Positions 55,629 to 64,000 of a DNA stretch of 64,000 nt are shown here, piece after piece; the stretch's first letter is position 1; each line of letters begins with the position of its first letter. The notes beneath the pieces are model-generated. The model made no database searches and was not told the DNA's origin. It saw only the letters and a program-made list of their open reading frames with translations. The position numbers were made by a program, and so were the translations under genes. This DNA comes from Takakia lepidozioides (lineage: Eukaryota > Streptophyta > Takakiopsida > Takakiales > Takakiaceae): the NCBI GenBank assembly GCA_030704615.1, contig CM060733.1:72602001-72666000 (forward strand), given 5' to 3'.

Positions 55629-55682
55629 GAGAGAGAGAGAAGACTCCGGCCGAGGCCGGCGTAACTAAGAGCCACTTCGCCT
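55629..55682 (-). mobile_element. 54-bp retroposed insertion with 13-bp target duplication
   Basis: TTAGTCATGTACA occurs at 55616-55628 and again at 55683-55695, exactly flanking a 54-bp insert. On the minus strand the insert reads AGGCGAAGTGGCTCTTAG, TTACGCCGGCCTCGGCCGG, AGTCTTC and a CT-repeat tail. The same body and tail recur at 21.5 kb. A long direct duplication plus a simple-repeat tail is the mark of LINE-mediated retroposition. Confidence 0.7.
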
Positions 55683-55863
55683 TTAGTCATGTACACATAT
55701 CGTGGCCCCTATTGTGGCAGCGGTAGGGATTGGTGATTAGGGTTTAGGTTTTAGGCTGAATGTGCCATCGTACATATATTTTTTGGATGCAAATGGAGCA
55801 ATTCCCAACCATTGTATATTAAATGAATTGTGAATGTATTTATAGATCCAAGTACAAGAGCAA

Positions 55864-58567
55864 ATGAGTTCAGCGAACCCTCCAAAGGGCACGCAGGCCG
55901 AGGTGGTCAACAGTACTAGTATTGGCCGCGGAGAACAAGGCCCAGGTGACCATATTGCCCAAGACGGTGACGAGGTGGACAATGAACACAATATGGACAC
56001 TGACGATGTGAGAGCCATGGAGGATTTGTTAATGAACCACTTGGGGGAGGGACAACAAATTGGGGAGGATATGGCTCGCCCGGCCACATTGGATGAAGAT
56101 GCCGACCCAAATCCAATGGAAGCCGAGGCAAACACACCCTTGTATAAAAGAGCAAGAGTGAGTCAACTTTCCACTATACTGTTGTTGCTTAATTTGCAAT
56201 CCCGGTTCGGCATAAGCAACGTTGGCATGTCTGCAATCATGCGCACAATTGCGGACCACATCCTCGCCCCCCATTTGGAGCATAAAATGCCATGTTCAAG
56301 AAAGGAGGCAAGACAGGTTCTAGACACAGTGGGGATGGGCTACAAAATCATCCATGCATGTCCTTGTGATCGCACCTTGTACTATGAAGAGCATGCGCGT
56401 GCTACCACGTGTCCCAAGTGCAAAAAATCTAGATACCGAGATGATGTTCAAGGAAAGAAATCCCACGAAGGTACATTTCTCTTATATTCTCTTTCCTGCC
56501 ATTTATATTTATATACATATATACATGTGTCCACCAACTAATATATCATTTTAGGGTGTAGGGTTTAAGAGGTTGTATCATTCCAATATTATTAGGGTAT
56601 GCATATAGGTTATATGAATCCTTCAACTAATGTAGACTTTACAAAATATCTACATACAAACCTTTGCAAATATATACCCCTCTCTTACGTACAATATGTG
56701 GATCAAAATGACAGAAAGTAAATATTGATATATTTGTTGTGTTTGTGGGGGAGGTTAGAAAATGCATTATTTTCCAATCATCCCGCGCTTGAAAGCACAA
56801 TTCCGCAGTCCATCATTTGCCCAACTCATGAGTGGCATGCGGAGCATCGTTGAGCCCTCCCAGAAAGATGTGCGGCCCTCACGATTCGCCGGCATGGAAA
56901 CACACCGAGGAACAATGGCCTTTTCTGAAGGACGATCCAAGACTTGTTCGGATCAGTTTCTCCGCGGATGGTGTAAACCCATTCTCAGTCCAGTCAAATA
57001 GCCATTCAACATGGCGTGTGACTTTGGTTAACTACAACATCCTTCCTTATCTTGATATCAAGAAGGGTCATATCATGTTGGCTGCCATTGTGCCAGGTGA
57101 ATAACACAACTCTTTTTTTGTTGCTTTAGGATGTACGTGGTAGTACAATGTCGAATATATATGAAACTAAGAATATCATTTGTTCTGTTTGAATTTGAAA
57201 TAATCTTATATGTATTGCAAATAATTTGTGTTGTAGGGAAAGAACAAGTTGCGAATATGGATGTGTATCTGCGTCCATTGGTTGACGAACTCAAGATATT
57301 ATGGAATGGAGTTCCAGCTTATGATGCATCGGCACCCACTGGCCAACGTTCTTTTCTCTTGCGAGGGCTTTTGCTATGGACAATGCATGACTATCCAAGT
57401 ACATTTTAATTTGATATTACCTATTATATATATATATATATATATTCATATTCTACCGTATATCATGTGTTTGTATGTGCTCGTCATGATTTTTCTTTAG
57501 CAATTCATGTTTACGCTCGGTTCATTGAAATTATATGAGGCGATGAATGTTAAATCCCAACTAAATTCATGGTTTTGTGCAGTGCTTTAAGTTTGTTCGG
57601 GACTAAGCACAAAGGGGTACGCATCATGTTCATGTTGTGGGCCAGATAACCTTGATGCAAAGCATTCGAAGAACGTCGCAAAAATGATCTATGCCAACTA
57701 CCGGAAATTGTACAAGTCCAAAATGCATTGGACCATACATATTTCATTGAATGTCATGACATATTCATATGAAATTGCACCAAGTTCAGGGTTTATGACA
57801 AATTATATGGAAATTTCATGATGCGCATGATCTGAAAATCCGGCACCTCCTTGATCCCATGCATATTGAGAAGAATGTGTGCTCGTCACTTATTTGTGTA
57901 CTGAAAAACTTAACCAGGGGGAAGAAGAAACGCGGCGATGATTCCCTTGGTGTGAGGCGAGAGCTCCAAGCCCAAAACCGTATGCCACGACTATGGCCTG
58001 AAGCTGATGGTGTGGACGTGAACAATGCTCCCAAGTGGAAGTATAGGGCGCCAACTTGGACTTGGACAAAGGAGGAATACAAGCAAGTGTGGACCACAAT
58101 ACCAGCTATCCGGACCCCGACCGGGTATGGCGCATCTCTATGCAACAAACTTGAGGATGCCACCACTATCCATGGTTTGAAGTCTCATGACTACCCACAA
58201 TATTTGGCAAGACATCCTTCCCATTGCAATACAAGGGACACTCCATGAGGGCATTTGAAAAGCCATCTATCGACTTGGTGATTTATTCTGTTGGCTTTGC
58301 ACAAAAGAGATGGACGAGGCGGATTTTCCACGAATGAAGGAGGAGGCGGCCACGGTCTTGTTTATGTTGGAGATGCATCTTCCCCCTAATTTCTTTGACA
58401 TCCAAGTGCATTTGGTAGTGCACTTGGTGGAAGAGGCGGAGATTGCCGGGCCGGTCTATGCTCGGTGGATGTACTTTCTAGAGTGTTACATGAAGGAGGT
58501 CAAGGCACACGTGCGGCAAAAGGCACATCCCAAGGGTAGCATGGCAGAGAGGTTGAGTTATTCATGA
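55864..58567 (+). pseudogene. CACTA (En/Spm) TNP2-type transposase, degraded
   Basis: A transposase with introns and frame breaks. ATG 55864 opens an acidic N-terminal part, then LLNLQSRFGISNVGMSAIM and YKIIHACPCDRTLYYEEHAR with CPKC, the TNP2 zinc-binding entry. Next come MHYFPIIPRLKAQFRSPSFA (56762), SPAWKHTEEQWPF and VRISFSADGVNPFSVQSNSH (56870-56990) to a GTGAAT donor. After TTGTGTTGTAG follow MDVYLRPLVDELKILWNGVP and LLLWTMHDYPS (57238-57399). Then come SCSCCGPDNLDAKHSKNVAK (57620-57690) and DPMHIEKNVCSSLI (57855-57897), and last FFDIQVHLVVHLVEEAEIAG and ARWMYFLECYMKEVK (58390-58505). Every block keeps TNP2 order. Frame changes within exons (for example near 56860) show it is not functional. 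Confidence 0.85.
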
Positions 58568-59600
58568 GCAGAGACCGAAAATTCCATGAGCAGATGCCAC
58601 CGAACATAGCATTATCCGCCATTCGGAGGCATACTCTTCGCCGAACATAACTCCGAACCGCCGAGCCTGTGCCGAACTTTTAATCTCGGAATTACTGAAG
58701 CAGGGTCCACTGGCAAAGCAGAGCTTGTGCCGAACCTCCTTTTTGTATCCCGAAATTCTTGGAGAAAGGTCATGTCGGTTAGCCGTGCCACGTTCGACGT
58801 CGAACAGCGCCGGGCTGTAGTGCAAGAGGAGGAAAGTTTGAGCCCTAAGAAAAAACGAGAGGATGAGGGCATCGTCCACAATGGTAGCAAGGTTGGAGAT
58901 AATCTGTAGGTGTAATGTAACCCATCAGATCTCCAAAATATTCCCAACCACTCCCATTGTGAGCCCCAACCACATTCCTCGAGTATGAAACCTTGATGCC
59001 AGTTAGGACATATAAAGAAACAGGACCTCCAGCTGCAAACGATATGGGATAAAGATGTGGAAGGTCCAATTTGAAAACAGTCCAAAAAGGCCCAGAATGT
59101 GACAAACGACTAATATGCGCTTCATATTCATGCGAAATAGATTCTTAAAGGAAATGAGAGATGATGAATCGGCCAATCACGCCTCGGGAAATGGCCGCGA
59201 TACAGATTGAGTGCGTGGCCGTCCCAGGAGGAACCGATAGTTTCCAGCCGCTTCCCGACAACATAATACTGCACCGCAGCTCCCGGAGTGAATTGCCAGC
59301 GGTAGTATTCCAGGACGCACGCCGAAATGGAAATCTGAAGGAATTTTTGAAATTTCAAGTTGAATTGTTGAAATGGATGAAATGTAATAATGGATGAAAA
59401 CCCGAGGGAAATGGAAATGTGTAGGTACTTATGAAACATCAACTGTGGATTCATTTTGAGGGCAAAAGGCATGTTCGGTGCCGATGTCCAATGTGGAATG
59501 CATTTGATGACCGGTATTGGCATTGGGTATTCTCTCTCTGCAAATTCTTTCTATCGGAAGCAGGGGTTCTAATTCTCCTCATTCAGTCCATACATGTGAG
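58568..59600. other. Stretch without a supported gene
   Basis: This may be the 3' non-coding part of the CACTA element. CATGAGCAGA is repeated at 58563 and 58588, and GCCGAAC recurs five times in 58620-58740. No CACTA end is visible. Short ORFs lack motifs. Confidence 0.35.
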
Positions 59601-60690
59601 ATGTCGTCGGGAGCTGGCAATCTATTTGAAAGCTTCAAGGATGAGGATCATTATCAAGACCTGGAATGGTGTGACCACCTTGTACTTGATGAAAGGAGAT
59701 TGTCCAAGTCAAATGACAATTATCTGACCGCATGTGAGTCTTAATCTTTCTTTCGTGTTTTGTGATATCTCATTCATGTCGTCTCTAACTCATGTCTTGT
59801 TTCCCACAGACCCGTCTTTTTTAGGCCATTTGTCTCGTCAGGGTACACCCTCCATCCACTAGTCATGCCTCTGTGAAGAAGTTCAAAAATTCATGGTGTC
59901 TTGGAGAGGGGCCATGTCAAATGGAGTGCCTTAGAGAGGGGCCCAGGAGAAGAGCCCTGCCTTTATTCAGACTCTCATTGAGACTTGTAGCTGGTGTTGG
60001 GCAGCCGCATCTGCATTGATTTGTCTATGGGCACACGTTCTTCTCCATTGTCATCTTCTATTTTTCCACCATCCCGTTTTTTTTTCAACATATTTTTTCT
60101 TATTTTCTGGATCTGTCTCCTGCACTAGGCGCTTCCTTCCATGCTTGCAAGGCTGCCGGCAAACACCTGTTTGGTATGAAAGGGGATGCGGACATTTCGT
60201 GCTTGCAAATTTGCAAGGGTTGCATCCTTTGCCATACTCAAGGAGCCTACTGTGCTTGTTGATCTGAACGAGCCAGACGACAAAGACCTCGATGACGATT
60301 TTCCTATGAGTAAGTTCATTTCGTCAATGTATGTAATTTTAGTCCATGGAATGTTGCTGCTTGCTCTCCCCTGCTGTTTTATTTACTGTTTCTAATGCAA
60401 ATGTTGCATTTCCTGTGGCAGGAAAATATCCGGTCTCACAGGGCACAAGGTCTTTGATTCGTGGAATGGATTTTGTTGTAGCCCTCCGCATATTTACCTC
60501 CTCCCCGACTACGCAGAGGCCATTGCTCTAGAGCAAGCTGCCGTGCTCTCTCCTCCCGGCCCCAGCTATGGGTCCGACTTCACGCCACACATTTGGGCAC
60601 CTCATGGCAAGGTTCTTCATAGATGATAGTGCCGCAGTTTCCGGGGATAGTTGTAGTTCTACCACTGCAGATAATATATCTCCTTGAACA
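59601..60690 (+). pseudogene. Unrecognised repeat-gene family, copy III
   Basis: ATG at 59601 opens SSGAGNLFESFKDEDHYQDL and CDHLVLDERRLSKSNDNYL, ending at a GTGAGT donor (about 59733). An exon from about 59811 leads to EKSPAF-like RRALPLF/IQTLIETC. Then come FHACKAAGKHLFGMKGDAD and, in a shifted frame, VASFAILKEPTVLVDLNEPD with KDLDDDFPMS before GTAAGT (about 60130-60311). After GGCAG (60421) follow YLLPDYAEAIALEQAAVLS and, shifted, ARFFIDDSAAVSGD to TGA near 60687. It is the only copy with a plausible start. No domain is recognised; recurrence in three places suggests a mobile element gene. Confidence 0.5.
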
Positions 60691-60819
60691 TGAACATTGT
60701 TCGTAAATGAGGGGACACAGTTCCTGCTTTTCAAATCCTCCTCCTAAGTTGTTATAAAGGTTTATTTTTCCTCAAACCATTTTGACTGATGTGTTCTAGC
60801 TGTATGAAACATCACATTT

Positions 60820-61576
60820 CAGTGAATACAGGCTACGGTGACTACATTTTTGTGTCACAACACGTGTTTTACAAGACAGTTTTTGATTCAATTGTACCTT
60901 AGAGACAAATTTTTATTACAATGATGAAATGGGACTCACTCTTATGTTTCCAACTACTACAAGCTCTAATCTTTAGATTCTCACCAAGAAATGAAGTTGA
61001 TTTGTCGAAGTAATGGACTTTAGAAAAGTGCATATGACAGTGTTACAGTCCATAAAAAAAGGTGTTATGGACTTTTTGCACTCACTATAGAAAACAAAAA
61101 TGATAAAAGGGACTCATATTAGTATTGCTCTACTCTTAAAGACACTAAAGTCCTATAGAGAGCATCAAAAAAATGAAAGTTCTTATTTCTATATATTATT
61201 GTGAGCCTCAAAAAACTGATTTTTGCCAAAGTACATGAATGCATGGAAACAAAATAAAACAATGGATTTGCTTCACTAAAAGGTACATTTCATGTAGATG
61301 GAAAGTAGCTTGAGTCCCACTATGCGATATAATGAAAATAAAAAAGATTATAAATAAAATAAGAAAATGAAAATAATGTCTGTTATTAGAAAAAATAGAA
61401 ATAATGCCATAGTATCTGATACTGTCAACTTTAGACGGTCCATATCTTTCAGCATGGATGAATCTAGCGACTATAATTTTTCCATAATCATTAAATTAAA
61501 ATTGTAAAAAACCTTGGGACTTCTTGTGTAGGCCACCCTGTGGACTTTTCTGAGCCACCGTAGCTTGCATTCACCC
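60820..61576. mobile_element. ~755-bp non-autonomous TIR transposon, relative of the 42.2 kb element
   Basis: The left end AGTGAATACAGGCTACGGTG and the inverse of the right end (GGTGAATGCAAGCTACGGTG) match with few changes. The core GCTACGGTG is shared with the 42.2 kb element (GCCTACGGTGG), as is an internal ATGGACTT / AAGTCCATAA phrase. ATTT/CATTT flanks both ends and occurs once in the neighbouring uninterrupted repeat near 61860. No transposase is inside. Confidence 0.65.
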
Positions 61577-62060
61577 ATTTGGAAAATTATGCAGTATCTT
61601 CAATATTAGTATGCACGTAGTACCTTCATTAATTGACACAACACAATGTCACCCACAATTTTTTTCACCTCTTCTTCGTATTTAAGATCTCATTCTGCTT
61701 TGTAGGGGGAAGATCCACCTATGATCTTCATCTGAGACACCACAATGTCACTCACATTTTTTTTTTCACCTCTTCTTCACATTTAAAACCTCATTGAGCT
61801 TTGCAGGGAAAACATCCTCCATATTGGATGTTTTTCCTGTCTGTATGAAACATCATATTTAGACAAATATGCAATATCTTAAATATTAATATACTAACAG
61901 TACCTTCAGTTGACACAAGTACACAATGTCACCCATAATTTTTTTCACCTTTTATTCAAATTTTAAATCGTCATTGAGTTTTGTAGGGAAAACATCATAA
62001 TAGAATCTTCATTTGGGACAACACAATGTCACTCGTAGTTTGTTTTTAGCTCTTCTTTGT
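61577..62060 (+). repeat. AT-rich direct repeats of an ACACAATGTCAC-TTTTTTTCACC phrase
   Basis: The order GACACAACACAATGTCACCC, TTTTTTTCACCTCTTCTTC, TATTTAAGATCTCATT and GCTTTGTAGGG-AA-ATC occurs four times (about 61635, 61735, 61920, 62020). TGTATGAAACATCA-ATTT occurs at about 60802 and 61842, so the TIR element sits inside one repeat unit. Confidence 0.65.
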
Positions 62061-62123
62061 ATTTAAGACCGCATACATGAGGTCAAGGGTGGGGGTGTCG
62101 TGCGCATACGTATCGCTACACAA

Positions 62124-62620
62124 CTACATCGCTGTCCAAACCACACAACACATACACACACCACACAATGGTTTGTCATAAGAACTGCCGTATACGTCGT
62201 CTCTCTCCTTTGTGACAATGGGTCCAACGTTAAGCTCCCAGTTGTCCTCCGTAACTGAAACCTTAAGTCCAGCAGACTTAGAGGTAGGAGACGTGTCCTG
62301 TGGTTGATATGTTGCAACCTCTTGAGCAGTGACCACTGCCTGCTCTGTCAGTGACAATGCCTTATCCTGCCCTATCATCCCTTCCTTGAGGACTTCCTTA
62401 GTCTGAGAAAAATCCCCAATCTCATCCATCACCTTAGCCGACTTGGTTGCCAACTCCCTCTGAACCTCGAGCACCTCCCACGTGTGCCATGGATGCCTGC
62501 ACCTTGTGGTCTTCACCTCTTTACCCCCACTCGCTGCCTACGTCGTCTCGGTATGCAGGGAGATTGTCAAGGGAAGTTGAGTAACTAAAGTTGACCGCAG
62601 TCGGCGCTGCTCAGCCATAC
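62124..62620 (-). pseudogene. Coding remnant downstream of the methyltransferase, unknown
   Basis: In the same frame as the methyltransferase but beyond its stop: MAEQRRLRSTLVTQLPLTIS, a TAG, then an open stretch of 130 codons with CRHPWHTWEVLEVQRELATK and SAKVMDEIGDFSQTKEVLKE, which looks helical and gag-like. It may be a following ORF of the same element. No domain is recognised. Confidence 0.35.
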
Positions 62621-62633
62621 TCAAGCTAATGAT

Positions 62634-63760
62634 TCAGGTCAAGCAATTGAGATCCATCACTTGCCCCAACACTTGATGACGTGATGCCTCGGAAAGAGAT
62701 GGCACCACCGTGGTACCAGTGGGAAAACCCATTGCCCTCTCGCGCTCGTCAGCATTGGACTCCACTAACTGCTGCAACTGGACACCCCACAAGAGGCCTG
62801 GTCCACTATCCCGGAAAGCATGAGATCCTGGAAAGCTGAGCACTGTAGGCAATGCTGCTTGTAAGTGACCCACCTTATTGACCATTGCCAAAGGTAAGCG
62901 GTCATCGTGTCTCACACTCTGAGACTGCCTCCCTATGTCCAAAATGCTATCCACCGTGAGGTTTGGTGGCCGCTGCACCCCATCAAATGCACGCTTGAGC
63001 AGTGCGGGTGGCATCAAGTTGGTCCACCATAGTCGTGGACGATGGGCCAGTGACCCCACTGCAGTTGCATCCAACAATACTGCTGACCCGAGCCACAACC
63101 AAACCTGATGCACACTGGCCATCACCTTGGCCTGAGAATCACCCATCAATGGTACAATCTCCAAGTTGTATGCTAGAGAGTCCGTCTGCTGAAGCTGTAA
63201 ATAGCGCAGGATCCTTAACATCTCCCAAAACAAGCACGACCTTGAGTCTTGCAATCCATTGTCATGTCTGGCCGATGAATGTCATTGGCAGGGCCAATCT
63301 GCCACTACCAAATGAATGGAGCCAACCCGCTCCAAATCCTACGCCCCTAGCAAAGAAATGTCTGCTGGCAATGTCTGCTGGTATCCACGAACTGCAGACA
63401 CCGGCAACAACTCAGGGTACTGCTGCACTAGTTGAGCAACATGGCGCAGTGAGACGCGGTGTGCAGTCTCATCCCTCTCCACATACAAGTAACGTTGTAC
63501 TCGTACACCTGCCTGTAGCACAGCAGCCAAACCAGTGCTGATCCCGCCAAACAAGTCCAGAAGGGAGATGCCTTCATCCGGGTATTGCCACACAATAGGT
63601 GTGGTGTCCAATGGCGACAGCTGAGGTGGTCCTGGTGCAATCACCGCACTCTCCTCCTCTCCTGATGGTACAAAAGCCTCCACCCAGGCTTTTGCTGCAA
63701 ATCCTTGCTTGTGCCCCACATTGGAGTGTGAGCAATCATGGCAGGCAACTCCGCCATACC
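62634..63760 (-). pseudogene. C5 cytosine-specific DNA methyltransferase, two nonsense codons
   Basis: An enzyme that methylates carbon 5 of cytosine in DNA. One frame carries the motifs in canonical order: motif I SLLDLFGGISTGLAAVLQAG (63570-63511), then YLYVERDETAHRV. Motif IV is VVADWPCQ, then TGA at 63284-63282, then HSSARHDNGLQDSRSCLFWE, the usual PCQ-x2-S-x-x and D-x-RS-LF-E form. Motif VIII-like AVGSLAHRPRLWWTNL is near 63060. Motif IX/X-like ADERERAMGFPTGTT and RHQVLGQVMDLNCLT end the frame at 62634. A TAG at 63341-63339 is the other break. No chromatin-reader domain is seen. It lies among repeats and beside gag-like ORFs, which suggests a transposon-borne copy of the kind reported in charophytes; that link is inference. 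Confidence 0.75.
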
Positions 63761-63840
63761 ATGCATGTCATCATGCTCTGCTAGAGGTAGCACATCCTCT
63801 GTGAGTGCATTGCCCTCCAATAACTATCCAGGCCAACTCA

Positions 63841-63999
63841 CTATGGCTGTGAAGGCTGTACTATCGGCATCTTGCCCCGTTGGGCAGCAGCAATACCCCC
63901 AATGAATGTCACATGGAGTTGCATACGACGACCATCCCCTGATTGCCATCCAGGCCTATAGGAGGCTGACTCCTCCCATAAATCCAGGGTGAAGCCCAT
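63841..63999 (-). CDS. Partial ORF entering from the right edge, probably the same element
   Basis: From the edge, 52 codons read MGFTLDLWEESASYRPGWQS and RRMQLHVTFIGGIAAAQRGK before TAG. It is in a different frame from the methyltransferase, but 63760-63830 between them stays coding-like (EDVLPLAEHDDMHGMAELPA). It may be the N-terminal part of the same polyprotein, cut by frameshifts. The family is not recognised, and the start lies outside the window. Confidence 0.35.
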   Translation of the reverse strand: MGFTLDLWEESASYRPGWQSGDGRRMQLHVTFIGGIAAAQRGKMPIVQPSQP

Positions 64000-64000
64000 G

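Overview
The window looks like nuclear DNA of a streptophyte plant or charophyte alga. The one clear cellular gene is a six-exon DUF630/DUF632 gene, a family known only from the plant lineage. Other plant-like signals are OSB-type PDF-motif fragments, a chromodomain Ty3/gypsy element, a TNP2-type CACTA transposase and a DUF659/hAT transposase. A repeat-embedded C5 cytosine methyltransferase fits a charophyte, because methyltransferase-carrying retroelements are reported there. Chara is my best guess, but it is an inference. There is no sign of bacterial or organellar gene organisation.

Layout. 1-4 kb: 3' part of an intact Ty3/gypsy pol and its LTR, inserted against an older minus-strand gag-protease fragment (4-5 kb). 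6.3-10.4 kb: the DUF630/DUF632 gene on the minus strand. 12.5-13.7 kb: minisatellites. 14.6-15.7 kb: a minus-strand LTR plus gag stub. 15.7-22.4 kb: mixed exon-like fragments of two families, OSB-like PDF motifs and an unrecognised three-copy family, with a tRNA-derived SINE. 22.8-27.3 kb: AT-rich, no gene seen. 27.5-28.0 kb: a CACTA-like terminus.

28.05-40.2 kb is the most organised accessory block. Two inverted copies of a ~640-bp sequence flank two minus-strand transposon-type genes, a RING-H2/coiled-coil protein and a BED/DUF659/hAT transposase. Directly upstream of each gene's TATA box lies an array of hairpins with GCGACCGCC / GGCGGTCGC arms, followed by a few CTGAGTGCGT / ACGCACTCAG palindromes. 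The same array-then-palindrome order recurs at 46.7-48.4 kb beside another minus-strand gene fragment. 39-44.3 kb holds 120-bp repeats, ~570-bp foldback units, a TIR element and a ~550-bp hairpin.

48.8-58.6 kb: a minus-strand gene remnant, ~17 copies of a ~120-bp repeat, a 91-bp tandem array with GCGACC/GGTCGC dyads, then a plus-strand SET-domain pseudogene followed by a TNP2 transposase pseudogene. 59.6-60.7 kb: third copy of the unrecognised family. 60.8-61.6 kb: a TIR element. 62.1-64 kb: a minus-strand C5 cytosine methyltransferase pseudogene and flanking ORFs that run off the window.

Most non-host genes carry frameshifts or nonsense codons. The pol at the left edge is the only long uninterrupted transposon ORF. 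Boundaries, copy counts and identities were judged by eye.
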